Of a stretch of 64,000 bases of DNA, positions 50,043 through 58,526 are shown piece after piece (the stretch's first letter is position 1; every line of letters starts with the position of its first letter). The notes below the pieces were generated by a model that made no database searches, had not been told where the DNA came from, and saw nothing but the letters and a program-made list of their open reading frames with translations. The stretch spans positions 1-64,000 of the forward strand of contig SFNQ01000013.1 of NCBI GenBank assembly GCA_004554165.1, given 5' to 3'. The position numbers and the translations under genes are program-made. The DNA comes from Clostridiales bacterium (GTDB lineage: Bacteria; Bacillota; Clostridia; Christensenellales; CAG-138).

Positions 50043-52154
50043 ATGCTGAAGTACCCGCATCTGTTTACCCCAATCCGGATTGGCAACATGACCATACCCA
50101 ACCGCATCTGCCATGTGCCGACGGACGTAAGCTCGTCCAATGCCGACGGCTCCGTGAGCGAGCGCGACATCCATCATCACAGCCAGATCGCCAAGGGCGG
50201 CGTTGGCCTCATCATTGTGGGCGCCACCACGCCGGATGCCAAAACCGGGCGTCCCACCGTAACCGGGCTTGTGGCAGATGATGATAACTTTATCCCCGGC
50301 CTTGCGCGCCTTGCGGAGAGCATGCACAAATATGGAGCAAAGTGCGTCGTGCAGCTGCAGCATCCGGGGCGGCAGTGCGCGATTCCGCGCTATAACACCA
50401 TGTCCGCAACGGATATGGTGGTCCGGCTGCCCTGGAGCGCCGGGCATGAAATCGTTTATGAAAACGCGGAGGAGAAGGGAAAGCCCGTGCGCGCCATGAC
50501 CACCGAGGAAGTGGTGGACATGGTCGATAAGTTTTCCGAGGCGGCGTGGCGCGTCAAGCAGGCCGGCTTTGACGGCGTGGAGCTGCATGCGGCCCATGGC
50601 TACCTGATCTCCCAGTTCATGTCCCCCTATCTCAACAAGCGCATCGACCGCTGGGGCGGCAGCTTTGAAAACCGGATGCGCTTTCCGCTGGCCATTATCT
50701 CATCCATTCAGAAGAAGTGCGGAAAAGAGTTCCCCATCCTCGTGCGCTATTCTGTAGACGAATGGGTGGAGGGCGGCCGCCAGTGCGAGGAGAGCGTGCG
50801 CATGGCGGTGGAGTTCGAGCGCGCGGGCGTAGCGGCGCTGGATCTCAGCCAGTGCATCCAGGAAAGCCCCGGCGCGGGCTTTGACCCGATGTACTATCCC
50901 GAGGGCTGGACGGTCTACGCTTCGCAGGCGGTCAAAAAGGCCGTATCCATCCCCGTCATCAACAGCCACACCTTCCGCAATCCGGACTATTGCGATAAGC
51001 TCATTGCGGACGGCGATACGGACATGATCGGCCTTGCGCGCCAGCTTCTGTGCGACCCCTACTGGGCGCTCAAGGCATATCTGGGCAAGCCCGAGCAGAT
51101 TCGCCGCTGCATTTCCTGCCTTACGGGCTGCTGGCAGGAGAGCATGATGGCCAAAAAGGAGATTGCCTGCGCCATCAATCCCGCCTGCGGCCATATGGAG
51201 TTTGATGAAATGAAGCCTGCGGAAACGCCGCTGAAGGTGGCGGTTGTCGGCGGCGGCCCGGCGGGCATGGAAGCCGCGCGTATCGCCACCGTGCGCGGAC
51301 ATCGCGTAACCCTGTTTGAACGGTCCGGCGAGCTGGGCGGCGCCATCCTCGGCTGCTGCCTGACGCCCGGAAAGGAGAAGATGAAGTGGTATGCGGACTG
51401 GATTCGCAATCAGATCGCCGAGCTTGACGTTGATGTGCGCCTGCGCACCAGCCCGGACGTCGAGCAGCTGAAGGCCTTCGACGTGGTGCTGAACGCAACG
51501 GGCGCGTCCAGCTATGTGCCGGACTGTATCGGCGCGGAGCGCGTTGTACCCTTTGAAGAGGCCATCGCCTGCCCGAAGGTGAACTGTCCCTTCCATCCAA
51601 AGGATCGCAGAATGCGAAAGCTCGGCGAAAGGGTGCTGGTCTGGGGCGACCACTATGCGGCGGCCGATACCGCGGCGGCGCTGGCGGGCATGGGCAGGGA
51701 CGTAACCGTTGTGACCGATAAAAAGGAGTTTGCCGCCACCGTCGAGGTCATCCACATGTATGTACTGCGCAAGCGTTTTGCGCAGATGGATGCCGAGGCG
51801 CTGCACAGCCAGCCCTTCCGTCATCCGGTCAAGGTGATCGAGAGCAGCACCGTGTATAGCATCGAGGAGGGAAAGGTTGTCCTGATGGACAAAGACTTCC
51901 GGCGCACAGAGCTGGACATCGACGACGTGGTGACCTGCCATACCCGTCCGAACACCGCGCTGTTCGACCAGCTGCGCGCTGCGGGCGTACCCGTGGTCAA
52001 CGCCGGAGACAGCCGGCAGCCGCGCAATCTGCATGCCGCAGTCATGGAGGGCGCAACCTTCGGATTGCGGCTGGAGGAGACGGTGATGATGAACCCGAAC
52101 CACAGCGTGATCGACGCTTTGCCCGCGGATGTGCGCGGCCAGCTTGCCCGCTGA
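50043..52154 (+). CDS. NADH:flavin oxidoreductase (OYE-like, 2,4-dienoyl-CoA reductase / enoate reductase type)
   Basis: 703 aa. N-terminal FMN TIM barrel (about 1-340) with LFTPIRIGNMTIPNRI, GVELHAAHGYLISQF and RWGGSFENRMRF; a 4Fe-4S site formed by Cys356, Cys359, Cys363 and Cys376; then FAD and NAD(P)H domains with KVAVVGGGPAGMEAARIA. The plan matches 2,4-dienoyl-CoA reductase, trimethylamine dehydrogenase and the bile-acid enzymes BaiCD/BaiH. It should reduce an activated C=C bond with NAD(P)H. AAGGAG precedes the ATG by 9 bp. The AraC neighbour suggests substrate induction; substrate undetermined. Confidence 0.9.
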   Translation: MLKYPHLFTPIRIGNMTIPNRICHVPTDVSSSNADGSVSERDIHHHSQIAKGGVGLIIVGATTPDAKTGRPTVTGLVADDDNFIPGLARLAESMHKYGAKCVVQLQHPGRQCAIPRYNTMSATDMVVRLPWSAGHEIVYENAEEKGKPVRAMTTEEVVDMVDKFSEAAWRVKQAGFDGVELHAAHGYLISQFMSPYLNKRIDRWGGSFENRMRFPLAIISSIQKKCGKEFPILVRYSVDEWVEGGRQCEESVRMAVEFERAGVAALDLSQCIQESPGAGFDPMYYPEGWTVYASQAVKKAVSIPVINSHTFRNPDYCDKLIADGDTDMIGLARQLLCDPYWALKAYLGKPEQIRRCISCLTGCWQESMMAKKEIACAINPACGHMEFDEMKPAETPLKVAVVGGGPAGMEAARIATVRGHRVTLFERSGELGGAILGCCLTPGKEKMKWYADWIRNQIAELDVDVRLRTSPDVEQLKAFDVVLNATGASSYVPDCIGAERVVPFEEAIACPKVNCPFHPKDRRMRKLGERVLVWGDHYAAADTAAALAGMGRDVTVVTDKKEFAATVEVIHMYVLRKRFAQMDAEALHSQPFRHPVKVIESSTVYSIEEGKVVLMDKDFRRTELDIDDVVTCHTRPNTALFDQLRAAGVPVVNAGDSRQPRNLHAAVMEGATFGLRLEETVMMNPNHSVIDALPADVRGQLAR

Positions 52155-52184
52155 GCATACGCCGGCCCATTCAGGAAAAACGGA

Positions 52185-52210
52185 CGCCCCGCAAGCCCTT
52201 TTGCGGGGCG
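52185..52210 (+). terminator. Terminator-like hairpin after the OYE-type gene
   Basis: Ten-bp stem CGCCCCGCAA / TTGCGGGGCG with a GCCCTT loop, 30 bp after the stop; the T-run is weak. Confidence 0.6.
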
Positions 52211-52287
52211 CTTCCGCTTTAAAATTCCCTCCCTGCGACATGATCCGACGGAATCCCGCATAGGCTTGCAATATGGGAGGGGATTTG

Positions 52288-52533
52288 ATGCAGTGCAAAA
52301 CTTCATACTGTGAGCTGCGGCGCAAGGAGATCATCAACGTCTGCGACGGCGCGCGGCTTGGTCCGATCTGCGATCTGGAGATGGACGTAGGCACGGGTAC
52401 GCTGCTTGCGCTCATCGTTCCGGGGCCGGCGCGGCTGTTCGGACTGCTGCGCAGCGCGGAAGAGCTGGTCATCCCCTTCGGCTGCATCAAAAAGATCGGC
52501 GAGGACGTGATTTTGGTGGAAATTGAACCATAG
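52288..52533 (+). CDS. YlmC/YmxH family PRC-barrel protein
   Basis: 81 aa. SYCELRRKEIINVCDGARLG then CDLEMDVGTGTLLALIVPG and VIPFGCIKKIGEDVILVEI form a PRC-barrel as in YlmC/YmxH, a small family found in spore-forming Firmicutes and under sporulation control in Bacillus. GGGAGGGG lies 6 bp before the ATG at 52288. Its position just before nrdR is a recurrent arrangement in Clostridia. It supports a spore-former lineage but does not prove sporulation. Confidence 0.85.
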   Translation: MQCKTSYCELRRKEIINVCDGARLGPICDLEMDVGTGTLLALIVPGPARLFGLLRSAEELVIPFGCIKKIGEDVILVEIEP

Positions 52534-52582
52534 ATATGGTATACTATTCTTGATAATAATACGATATCTAAGGAGTGCCGCC

Positions 52583-53038
52583 ATGAAGTGCAGATACTGC
52601 GCCAGTACCGACAGCAAGGTCATCGACAGCCGCCCGACCGAGGATGGCAGCGCAATTCGCCGCCGCAGGGAGTGCGTCAACTGCGGCAAGCGCTTCACCA
52701 CCTATGAAAAAATTGAGGATATCCCGGTCATGGTGGTCAAGCGGGATGGCCGCCGTGAAGCCTTCGACAGCGAGAAAATCCGCAGCGGCATCCGAAAGGC
52801 CTGCGAAAAACGTCCCATCCCCGCAGCCGTGCAGGACAAGCTGGTGGAGGATATCTCCCGGGAGGTGTTCAACAGCCTTGCCTCCGAGATTTCCACATCG
52901 GATATTGGAGAAATCGTCATGCAGCACCTCAAAAAGGTCGATGAGGTCGCCTATGTCCGCTTTGCCTCGGTTTACCGGGAGTTTAAGGACACGCAGACCT
53001 TCCTGGCGGAGCTGCAACGCCTGCTTGACGAGAAATAA
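52583..53038 (+). CDS. nrdR: Ribonucleotide reductase transcriptional repressor NrdR
   Basis: 151 aa. N-terminal zinc ribbon with Cys3, Cys6, Cys31 and Cys34 (MKCRYC and CVNCGKRF), then the ATP-cone domain (VVKRDGRREAFDSEKIRSGI). NrdR senses dATP/ATP and represses ribonucleotide reductase genes; none of these is in the window. Start at 52583 follows AAGGAGTGCCGCC. The stop codon overlaps the first base of the next ATG (TAATG), so pgeF is coupled. TATACT at 52537-52542 may supply a promoter. Confidence 0.97.
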   Translation: MKCRYCASTDSKVIDSRPTEDGSAIRRRRECVNCGKRFTTYEKIEDIPVMVVKRDGRREAFDSEKIRSGIRKACEKRPIPAAVQDKLVEDISREVFNSLASEISTSDIGEIVMQHLKKVDEVAYVRFASVYREFKDTQTFLAELQRLLDEK

Positions 53039-53901
53039 TGGACAGAGCCGCCTTTTTATCCGCGTTTTCGCAGGCTGCGCGCGGCTTCCGCTATCATGAA
53101 AACGCCCGGGGTGTCGGGAGCTTTACGCTGCCCGCCTTTGAGTCCCAGCCGTGGATTGCCCACGGCTTTTCGGCGCGCACGGGCGGCGTCAGCGCCGGAC
53201 ACCTTGCCTCGCTGAACCTGAGCTTTACCCGGGAGGAGGAGCCCAGGCAGCGTACCATGGAGAACTACCGCATCTTCTGCGCTGCGGAGAACATTCCGGA
53301 GGAGAGTATGGTCATGGACACCTATGAGCATGGCACGACCGTGCGCCGGGTGGACCGGGCCGACCGCGGCAGAGGCTATACGCTGCCCTCCCTGCCCTTT
53401 TGCGATGGACTTGTGACGGACGATCCCCTTGTGACGCTGATGACCGGACACGCAGACTGCATGGCCTTCTTCTTTGCCGACCCGAAACGGCGCTGCATCG
53501 GCCTTGCGCACGCGGGCTGGCGCGGCGCGCTGTCCCGCATCGGCGTTGAGGTCGTCCGCATGATGCAGGAGAGCTTTCAAAGCGATCCCCGGGATATTCT
53601 TGCGGGCGTCGGGCCGTCCATCTGCCCGAATTGCTTCGAGGTGGATGCGGCGCTGGGCGGGGAATTTCAAAACGCCTTCCCGGAAACGGACTGCCTGCTG
53701 CCCGGCAGGAGGCCCGGCAAGGCCTATGTGGATCTCTGGCAGGTGGCGGTCTGCCAGTTTCTGGAGGCGGGAATCGTCCCCGGCAACATTTCGCTGATGG
53801 GGGTCTGCACTGTGGAGGACGGGCGGCTCTATTCCCACCGGGGCGACGGCGGAAGGACCGGCGGCATGACCGCCTATCTCCGCATTTTGGGCGGCGCATA
53901 G
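53038..53901 (+). CDS. pgeF: Peptidoglycan editing factor PgeF (YfiH/LACC1 family)
   Basis: 287 aa. GFSARTGGVSAGHLASLNLS at the N-terminus, and the zinc-binding motifs TGHADCM, GLAHAGWRG and a C-terminal DVxxC-like block. Members remove misincorporated residues from peptidoglycan precursors or act on purine nucleosides (LACC1). It overlaps the nrdR stop by one base. No membrane or signal sequence. Confidence 0.92.
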   Translation: MDRAAFLSAFSQAARGFRYHENARGVGSFTLPAFESQPWIAHGFSARTGGVSAGHLASLNLSFTREEEPRQRTMENYRIFCAAENIPEESMVMDTYEHGTTVRRVDRADRGRGYTLPSLPFCDGLVTDDPLVTLMTGHADCMAFFFADPKRRCIGLAHAGWRGALSRIGVEVVRMMQESFQSDPRDILAGVGPSICPNCFEVDAALGGEFQNAFPETDCLLPGRRPGKAYVDLWQVAVCQFLEAGIVPGNISLMGVCTVEDGRLYSHRGDGGRTGGMTAYLRILGGA

Positions 53902-54205
53902 GTCCGCCGCAGCGCAGGCTTGCAATGCGTATTGGACAGGGGGAAAAGGCAGGCAGCAGTCGCATGGAGCGGGCCGTTGCAGATTTGTTGAAAAAGCGAT
54001 GGACGAAAGGGCGTGCGGTTCCATCGGCCGGACCATAACACAGCGGATGGAGCACCGGCAATCCCGCATGTGCTGTGCTCCCGGTTTTGCATTTTGGTAT
54101 ACGCCGGAGCATTGCAAATCAGGAACGTTTCAACAGACAGGAAACCCCATTGCCGGTACGATCAAAAAGAGGTGCGCTTATTTAAAAAAAGATAGGATTG
54201 CAAAG

Positions 54206-54394
54206 ATGTGTCATATCGTAAGCCCTGTTCTTTTTGCTTGCTTTCCTGCAAAGACAATTGTTGATTACACCCGGTATTCAGACACATTGAACTCTGCGCC
54301 TTTTTATGTGTGGATTCTTGCCAATGCGTTATATTTTATCATTCCTGCAATTCTTGTGTTTGCTGTGGGGCTTGTAATGAAAAAGAAATCATGA
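54206..54394 (+). CDS. Small two-helix membrane protein
   Basis: 62 aa. First helix in CHIVSPVLFACFPAK, a loop VDYTRYSDTLNSAPF, then YVWILANALYFIIPAILVF and a KKKS tail. Local base composition is lower in GC than the neighbours and the upstream 53902-54205 holds no supported gene. The ribosome site is weak (ATAGGATTGCAAAG), so the start is uncertain. No function can be given; it could be a recently arrived or decaying gene. Confidence 0.45.
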   Translation: MCHIVSPVLFACFPAKTIVDYTRYSDTLNSAPFYVWILANALYFIIPAILVFAVGLVMKKKS

Positions 54395-54473
54395 GGGTTT
54401 TTGGCAGAGAGTGCTGCTCCCTGTGAAAAATCCTGATTGATGAGCCAAAACCAGATCAGAGCCTGGTATTCTA

Positions 54474-54717
54474 CAGTCTGTCGAAAAACCCCGGGGTGGA
54501 TCAGGGGCCGCAGCCCCTTATGTTCCATCCGGCTCTGACGACACAAGGTGACTTGCCCCGCAGGGGCAAGAGAAGGCCCCCTGGGGGGTGTGCGTCAAAA
54601 CGGAGGAAAACCCGGAGGGTTTCGTACGTTGCAGGTTTTGCCGCCCGGAGCGAATGCGAGAGGCAAAACCTGTGAAAGCTCGAAAAAGTGGCGTTCCGCC
54701 ACTTTTTCGACACGCTG
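54474..54717. mobile_element. Interspersed structured element, copy 3 (about 244 bp, expanded hairpin)
   Basis: Starts CAGTC-TGTCGAAAAA and ends TTTTTCGACA-CGCTG. It matches copy 1 except that the loop of the second hairpin (after CTGACGACA, about 54544-54600) is replaced by two new hairpins (TTGCCCC/GGGGCAA and GGCCCCC/GGGGG). Outside the element, CTGGTATTCTA (54463-54473) recurs as CTGGTATTTTA (54715-54725). The right-end hairpin lies directly after the stop of the hydrogenase-chemoreceptor gene and probably terminates it. Confidence 0.8.
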
Positions 54718-54722
54718 GTATT

Positions 54723-56681
54723 TTATTCCGTCAGGTTTTCCATTGCGCTGCGCACTTTTTGGGAAATATCCTGCACAACCTTTGTGGCGGCGGCAATCGC
54801 TTTCGTTTTGGCGGTCATTTCGTCCACGCTCTCGCCGGCCGCGTCCACGAAAGTCTGCAATACCTGTACCTTTTTTAACAGCTCTGTCATGGATTGCGTA
54901 ATTTCACGCTTGTTCTGGATGCTCTTCAGAGAGGCATCCTCACTGGAGACCGCCAGCGCCTTCACCTCAGAAGCAACCACCGCAAAGCCGCGGCCAACCT
55001 CGCCTGCCCTTGCCGCCTCCACAGACGCGTTAATGGACACCAGCCCGGTTTTCTGTGCAATTTCGGTGATGTTCTGGTTGCTCTTCTCCAAGTCTGTCAA
55101 CAGGACGGTGATACTGTCAAAGGAGCGCTCCACCTCCTGACAGAACCCTGTGATTTTCTGTATCACGCCTTGCAGCTCCGCGCTTTTTTGTTCAGTGGCC
55201 ATATTTTCCTGAGCCACACCCAGGATGGAGCCGTCCAGCTTGTCAAAATCATTTGCCACAAATGCGGCAATCTGCTCATTCTTTGACTTCACCTGCTCCG
55301 ACAGGATCAGCGCGTGCTGGCGCTCCTGCTCCACCCGTTTTTTCTCAAACTGAATGCAGTTTTCCGGCATATTGCAGCCCAGAGCGATTGCCGTGGCCAT
55401 GTCCCGGCATGTTCCGTAGCCGCAGGCGCCGCAATTGATGCTCCGTTCTGTCTGCGTTGTTTTTTCCATAGAGCGGAACGCCTCCTCCAATTTCCGCTGA
55501 TCGGGCATGCGGATACTGGCCTGGGGCGATTTGTCCGTGTACCGGCGGAGAAAATCTGCCGGGTTAAGCGCCTTGAATTTCCGGTTCAGCCGCCGGAGCC
55601 GCTCCTCCGGCGAACTGTCGGCATCTCGCTTTTTCATGCCGGTTTTTTTGGCCCTGATCTGGGAGCGAATGCGGTTCACCTCATAAAACGCTCCGTCGGA
55701 CCTGGCAAGCTCGGACTCCACCGCTGTTCCAAACAGGCAGCCCTGGGCGCAGTTCAGCGCGTCCACCATGAGCGGAAGCTCCTGGTTACGCTTCACGCGC
55801 TCCCGATACTGCTCCAGAAATTCATATACATGCTTTTCCCCTTCAATTTGCCGGATAAAGGCCTCTCCGCCACAGAACCAATAAACGTTCTCCTTCAGCC
55901 CGCCGGGCATGGGATAAATCGCCCCCATGCCATACTCCAGCTCATCGGAGGCATCTGCTCCGAACAGATCGTTTTTCCTCATATATTCCATCAAATGCTG
56001 GAAGCTGACATTATACTGGATATAACCGCCCGTGTTGGGGTCGGTAATCTCCTTTTTCTTGGCGATGCAGGGGCTGATAAACGCCAGTTTATCCTGAATG
56101 TGCATGTATTTTTTCGCGTATATGGCTGCGCACATCATAGGGCTGTGGACGGGGAACAGCTTGGGCAGCAGTTCGGGAATGTATTTTTCAATATAGTCCA
56201 CCACAGCCGGGCAGGGCTGGGAGATGCCGCCGGTGAAGTGATGGGTCTGGATATAGTTAATATAGGCCCATGTGGTGATATCGGCGCCGAAGGACACGTT
56301 GATCATCCGATTGGCGCCCAGCCGCTTCAGACCGCCCAGCACCCGGCCATACGCCTTGGGATAATTGGCCAAAAAAGCCGGCGCAATCAGAAGGGAAATA
56401 CGCTCTCCCCGCTTCAAATCCGCGAAAAACTGTTCCGTATCATCCAGATAGTACCGTGCGCTGTGTTCGCAGACATCGAAGCAGGAGCCGCATGCCACGC
56501 ACTGATTTCCGTTGACTTCAATTCTTTGCTTCCCATCCCGCACAGTGGCCACATTTGCGTTAATGACAGGACAGACAGAAATGCACCGGTTGCAGCCCAC
56601 GCATTTTTCGTTTGTGCGCACGAAACCATTGACAATTTGCTGAATTTCCCCGTCCGTTTTGTTCATGTCTCCGCCCGTCAT
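54723..56681 (-). CDS. [FeFe]-hydrogenase-like / Fe-S / chemoreceptor-signalling fusion protein
   Basis: 652 aa, no signal peptide or membrane helix. Domains: two ferredoxin clusters (Cys27/30/33/37 and Cys61/64/67/71); an H-cluster-like domain (about 90-320) with Cys157 in SQPCP, Cys205 in SPCIAKKKE and Cys311/Cys315 in NCAQGC, the four cubane ligands, but with Pro where active enzymes have the proton-relay Cys; a further Fe-S domain (Cys417/420/425/436); and a C-terminal MCP signalling coiled coil (about 470-652) with SINASVEAARAGEVGRGFAV. This fits a group C/D sensory hydrogenase joined to a CheW/CheA-type output. GAGAGG supports the start. H2 or redox sensing is inferred. Confidence 0.85.
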   Translation of the reverse strand: MTGGDMNKTDGEIQQIVNGFVRTNEKCVGCNRCISVCPVINANVATVRDGKQRIEVNGNQCVACGSCFDVCEHSARYYLDDTEQFFADLKRGERISLLIAPAFLANYPKAYGRVLGGLKRLGANRMINVSFGADITTWAYINYIQTHHFTGGISQPCPAVVDYIEKYIPELLPKLFPVHSPMMCAAIYAKKYMHIQDKLAFISPCIAKKKEITDPNTGGYIQYNVSFQHLMEYMRKNDLFGADASDELEYGMGAIYPMPGGLKENVYWFCGGEAFIRQIEGEKHVYEFLEQYRERVKRNQELPLMVDALNCAQGCLFGTAVESELARSDGAFYEVNRIRSQIRAKKTGMKKRDADSSPEERLRRLNRKFKALNPADFLRRYTDKSPQASIRMPDQRKLEEAFRSMEKTTQTERSINCGACGYGTCRDMATAIALGCNMPENCIQFEKKRVEQERQHALILSEQVKSKNEQIAAFVANDFDKLDGSILGVAQENMATEQKSAELQGVIQKITGFCQEVERSFDSITVLLTDLEKSNQNITEIAQKTGLVSINASVEAARAGEVGRGFAVVASEVKALAVSSEDASLKSIQNKREITQSMTELLKKVQVLQTFVDAAGESVDEMTAKTKAIAAATKVVQDISQKVRSAMENLTE

Positions 56682-57127
56682 AAAAGCAGCCTCTCGCAAT
56701 TCAGAATTCTTCAAATGCAGCTGGAAATTGTACATTTTCCCTACAAATGCCAAGAATAAAATATATTATATCACGCAGGCCTTGTTTTTCAAGGTTTATT
56801 TCTGTTGGGAGCGTCCGGTTTTGCCCGCAGTCCCAATACATCGGACAGCATCGTTGCGCAGAAAAGCAAGGGGAGGAATTGTCCTGTAAAAAACGGTCAT
56901 GGAGCCGGTGCTGACGGCCCTGCGATGCGCAAGCAGGCTGCATTCGGCCTTGCCGCTGGGGGGGGGAATCCGATGGACGGTTTGTGGCGGAAATCCAGCT
57001 CGGACGTTGCGGTCTTTCAGGCCTGCAATCACCGTTCCGTACAGCGTATTTTTCTTCTGTGCTTCTGTCCTGTATAATATATTGTATCATTCTGCGGTTT
57101 GCCGCTGCCCCGGATGCGAAAACCGGC
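56682..57127. other. Divergent spacer without a supported gene
   Basis: Lies between the hydrogenase-chemoreceptor gene (-) and the nucleoside importer (+). AT-rich segments at 56755-56785 and 57065-57095 could hold promoters. No riboswitch-like structure recognised. Confidence 0.4.
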
Positions 57128-57156
57128 TTGAAATACCGCGCCGCGTTTGCTATAAT
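57128..57156 (+). promoter_or_regulatory. Promoter of the nucleoside importer operon
   Basis: TTGAAA (57128-57133), 17 bp, TATAAT (57151-57156), about 53 bp before the lipoprotein ATG. Confidence 0.75.
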
Positions 57157-57208
57157 TCCAAATATAATATGCCATGCAATGCGTGGCAAAAACAAAGAGG
57201 AGGAAACA

Positions 57209-58351
57209 ATGAAAAAAATTCTTGCGATTTTCCTGGCTCTCGTATTTGCGTTCTCCATGGCGGCTTGCGCCGGCGCGCCCACACCGGAACCCGCTGATCA
57301 GCCCTCTGAGGCGCCCGTCACAGAGCAGAAAACGGAAGAACCCGTTGCCTCTGCGGACGGCACCTACGAGATCGCCCTTGTTACCGACGTAGGTAACATC
57401 GACGACAAGTCCTTCAATCAGGGCACCTGGGAAGGCGTCAAAGCCTATGCTGAGGCCAACGGCAAGACCTTCAACTACTACCGTCCCTCCGAGGACAGCG
57501 ACGAGGCCCGCATTGAGACCATCAAGACCGCCATCGAAAAGGGCGCCAAGGTCGTGGCCTGCCCCGGCTATCTGTTTGCCAGCGCGGTCGGCACCCTACA
57601 GGAGCAGTATCCGGAAACCATGTTCCTCGTGCTGGATGTGTCCCTGCGCGATCTGCCCAACCCGGCGGCCAACACCGCGCTTGTCACCTATCAGGAGGAG
57701 CAGGCCGGTTACTTCGCCGGTTACGCGGCTGTGAAGGAAGGCTACACCAAGCTGGGCTTCCTGGGCGGCATGGCGGTTCCCGCGGTTGTGCGCTTTGGCT
57801 ACGGCTTTGTGCAGGGCGCCAACGATGCGGCCAAGGAGCTGGGCAACGTGGCGGATGTGCAGATCAAGCACTGGTACTGCGATTCCTTCGCCCCCTCCGA
57901 TGACATCAAGACCAAGATGAGCGGCTGGTACACCGAGGGTACCGAGGTTGTCTTCGCCTGCGGCGGCGGCATCTATCTGTCCGCTGTGGGCGCTGCTGAG
58001 GAAGCCGGCGCCAAGGTCATCGGCGTGGACCGCGACCAGGCCGGCGACTCCGAGCTCATCATCACCTCCGCCATGAAGGCTCTCGCGCCCTCCGTGCAGG
58101 TCGCTCTGGGCGAATTCTATGATGGCGGTGCAACCGCCTGGCCGGAGAGCTGGGGCGGCCAGCAGACCGTGTTCGGCGTTTCCAACGACAGCGTCGGCCT
58201 GCCCACCGAGGAGGCCTCCTGGCGGATGACCAACTTCACCGTTGAGGAGTACAACGAGCTCTACGCCAAGGTGAAGTCCGGCGAGATCGTCGTATCCAAC
58301 GCCATCGACGCGGCTCCCGCCGTCGAAATCTCCGTGGATTATCAGAACTGA
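57209..58351 (+). CDS. BMP family nucleoside-binding lipoprotein
   Basis: 380 aa. Signal ends at Cys20 (FSMAAC), followed by a Pro/Glu/Thr spacer and a type I periplasmic-binding fold of the BMP/PnrA family: ALVTDVGNIDDKSFNQGTWEG, LGFLGGMAVPAVVRFGYGF, VVFACGGGIYLSAVGAA, VIGVDRDQ. Relatives bind purine nucleosides (PnrA, NupN). AGAGGAGGAAACA precedes the ATG. First gene of the importer operon; a strong terminator follows, so it is likely made in excess over the membrane parts. Confidence 0.93.
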   Translation: MKKILAIFLALVFAFSMAACAGAPTPEPADQPSEAPVTEQKTEEPVASADGTYEIALVTDVGNIDDKSFNQGTWEGVKAYAEANGKTFNYYRPSEDSDEARIETIKTAIEKGAKVVACPGYLFASAVGTLQEQYPETMFLVLDVSLRDLPNPAANTALVTYQEEQAGYFAGYAAVKEGYTKLGFLGGMAVPAVVRFGYGFVQGANDAAKELGNVADVQIKHWYCDSFAPSDDIKTKMSGWYTEGTEVVFACGGGIYLSAVGAAEEAGAKVIGVDRDQAGDSELIITSAMKALAPSVQVALGEFYDGGATAWPESWGGQQTVFGVSNDSVGLPTEEASWRMTNFTVEEYNELYAKVKSGEIVVSNAIDAAPAVEISVDYQN

Positions 58352-58379
58352 CGGAAGCCTGCCTGCTGCGGGCAACGTT

Positions 58380-58413
58380 CGGGGCTGGGCGAAAGCCCGG
58401 CCCCGTTTTTTTT
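58380..58413 (+). terminator. Intra-operon terminator after the binding-protein gene
   Basis: Eleven-bp stem CGGGGCTGGGC / GCCCGGCCCCG with a GAAA tetraloop and eight T. Partial read-through would set the ratio of binding protein to transporter. Confidence 0.92.
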
Positions 58414-58526
58414 CAACCTGCCAGCCGTAAAAACTGCGGCTTTTTCGGATCGGATGGAGGAATCATTTCGGTTTTATCCCTCGGGGCGCTTCTTTCAGCC
58501 CCATTCTCAATCAAAGGGGGTCGCAC

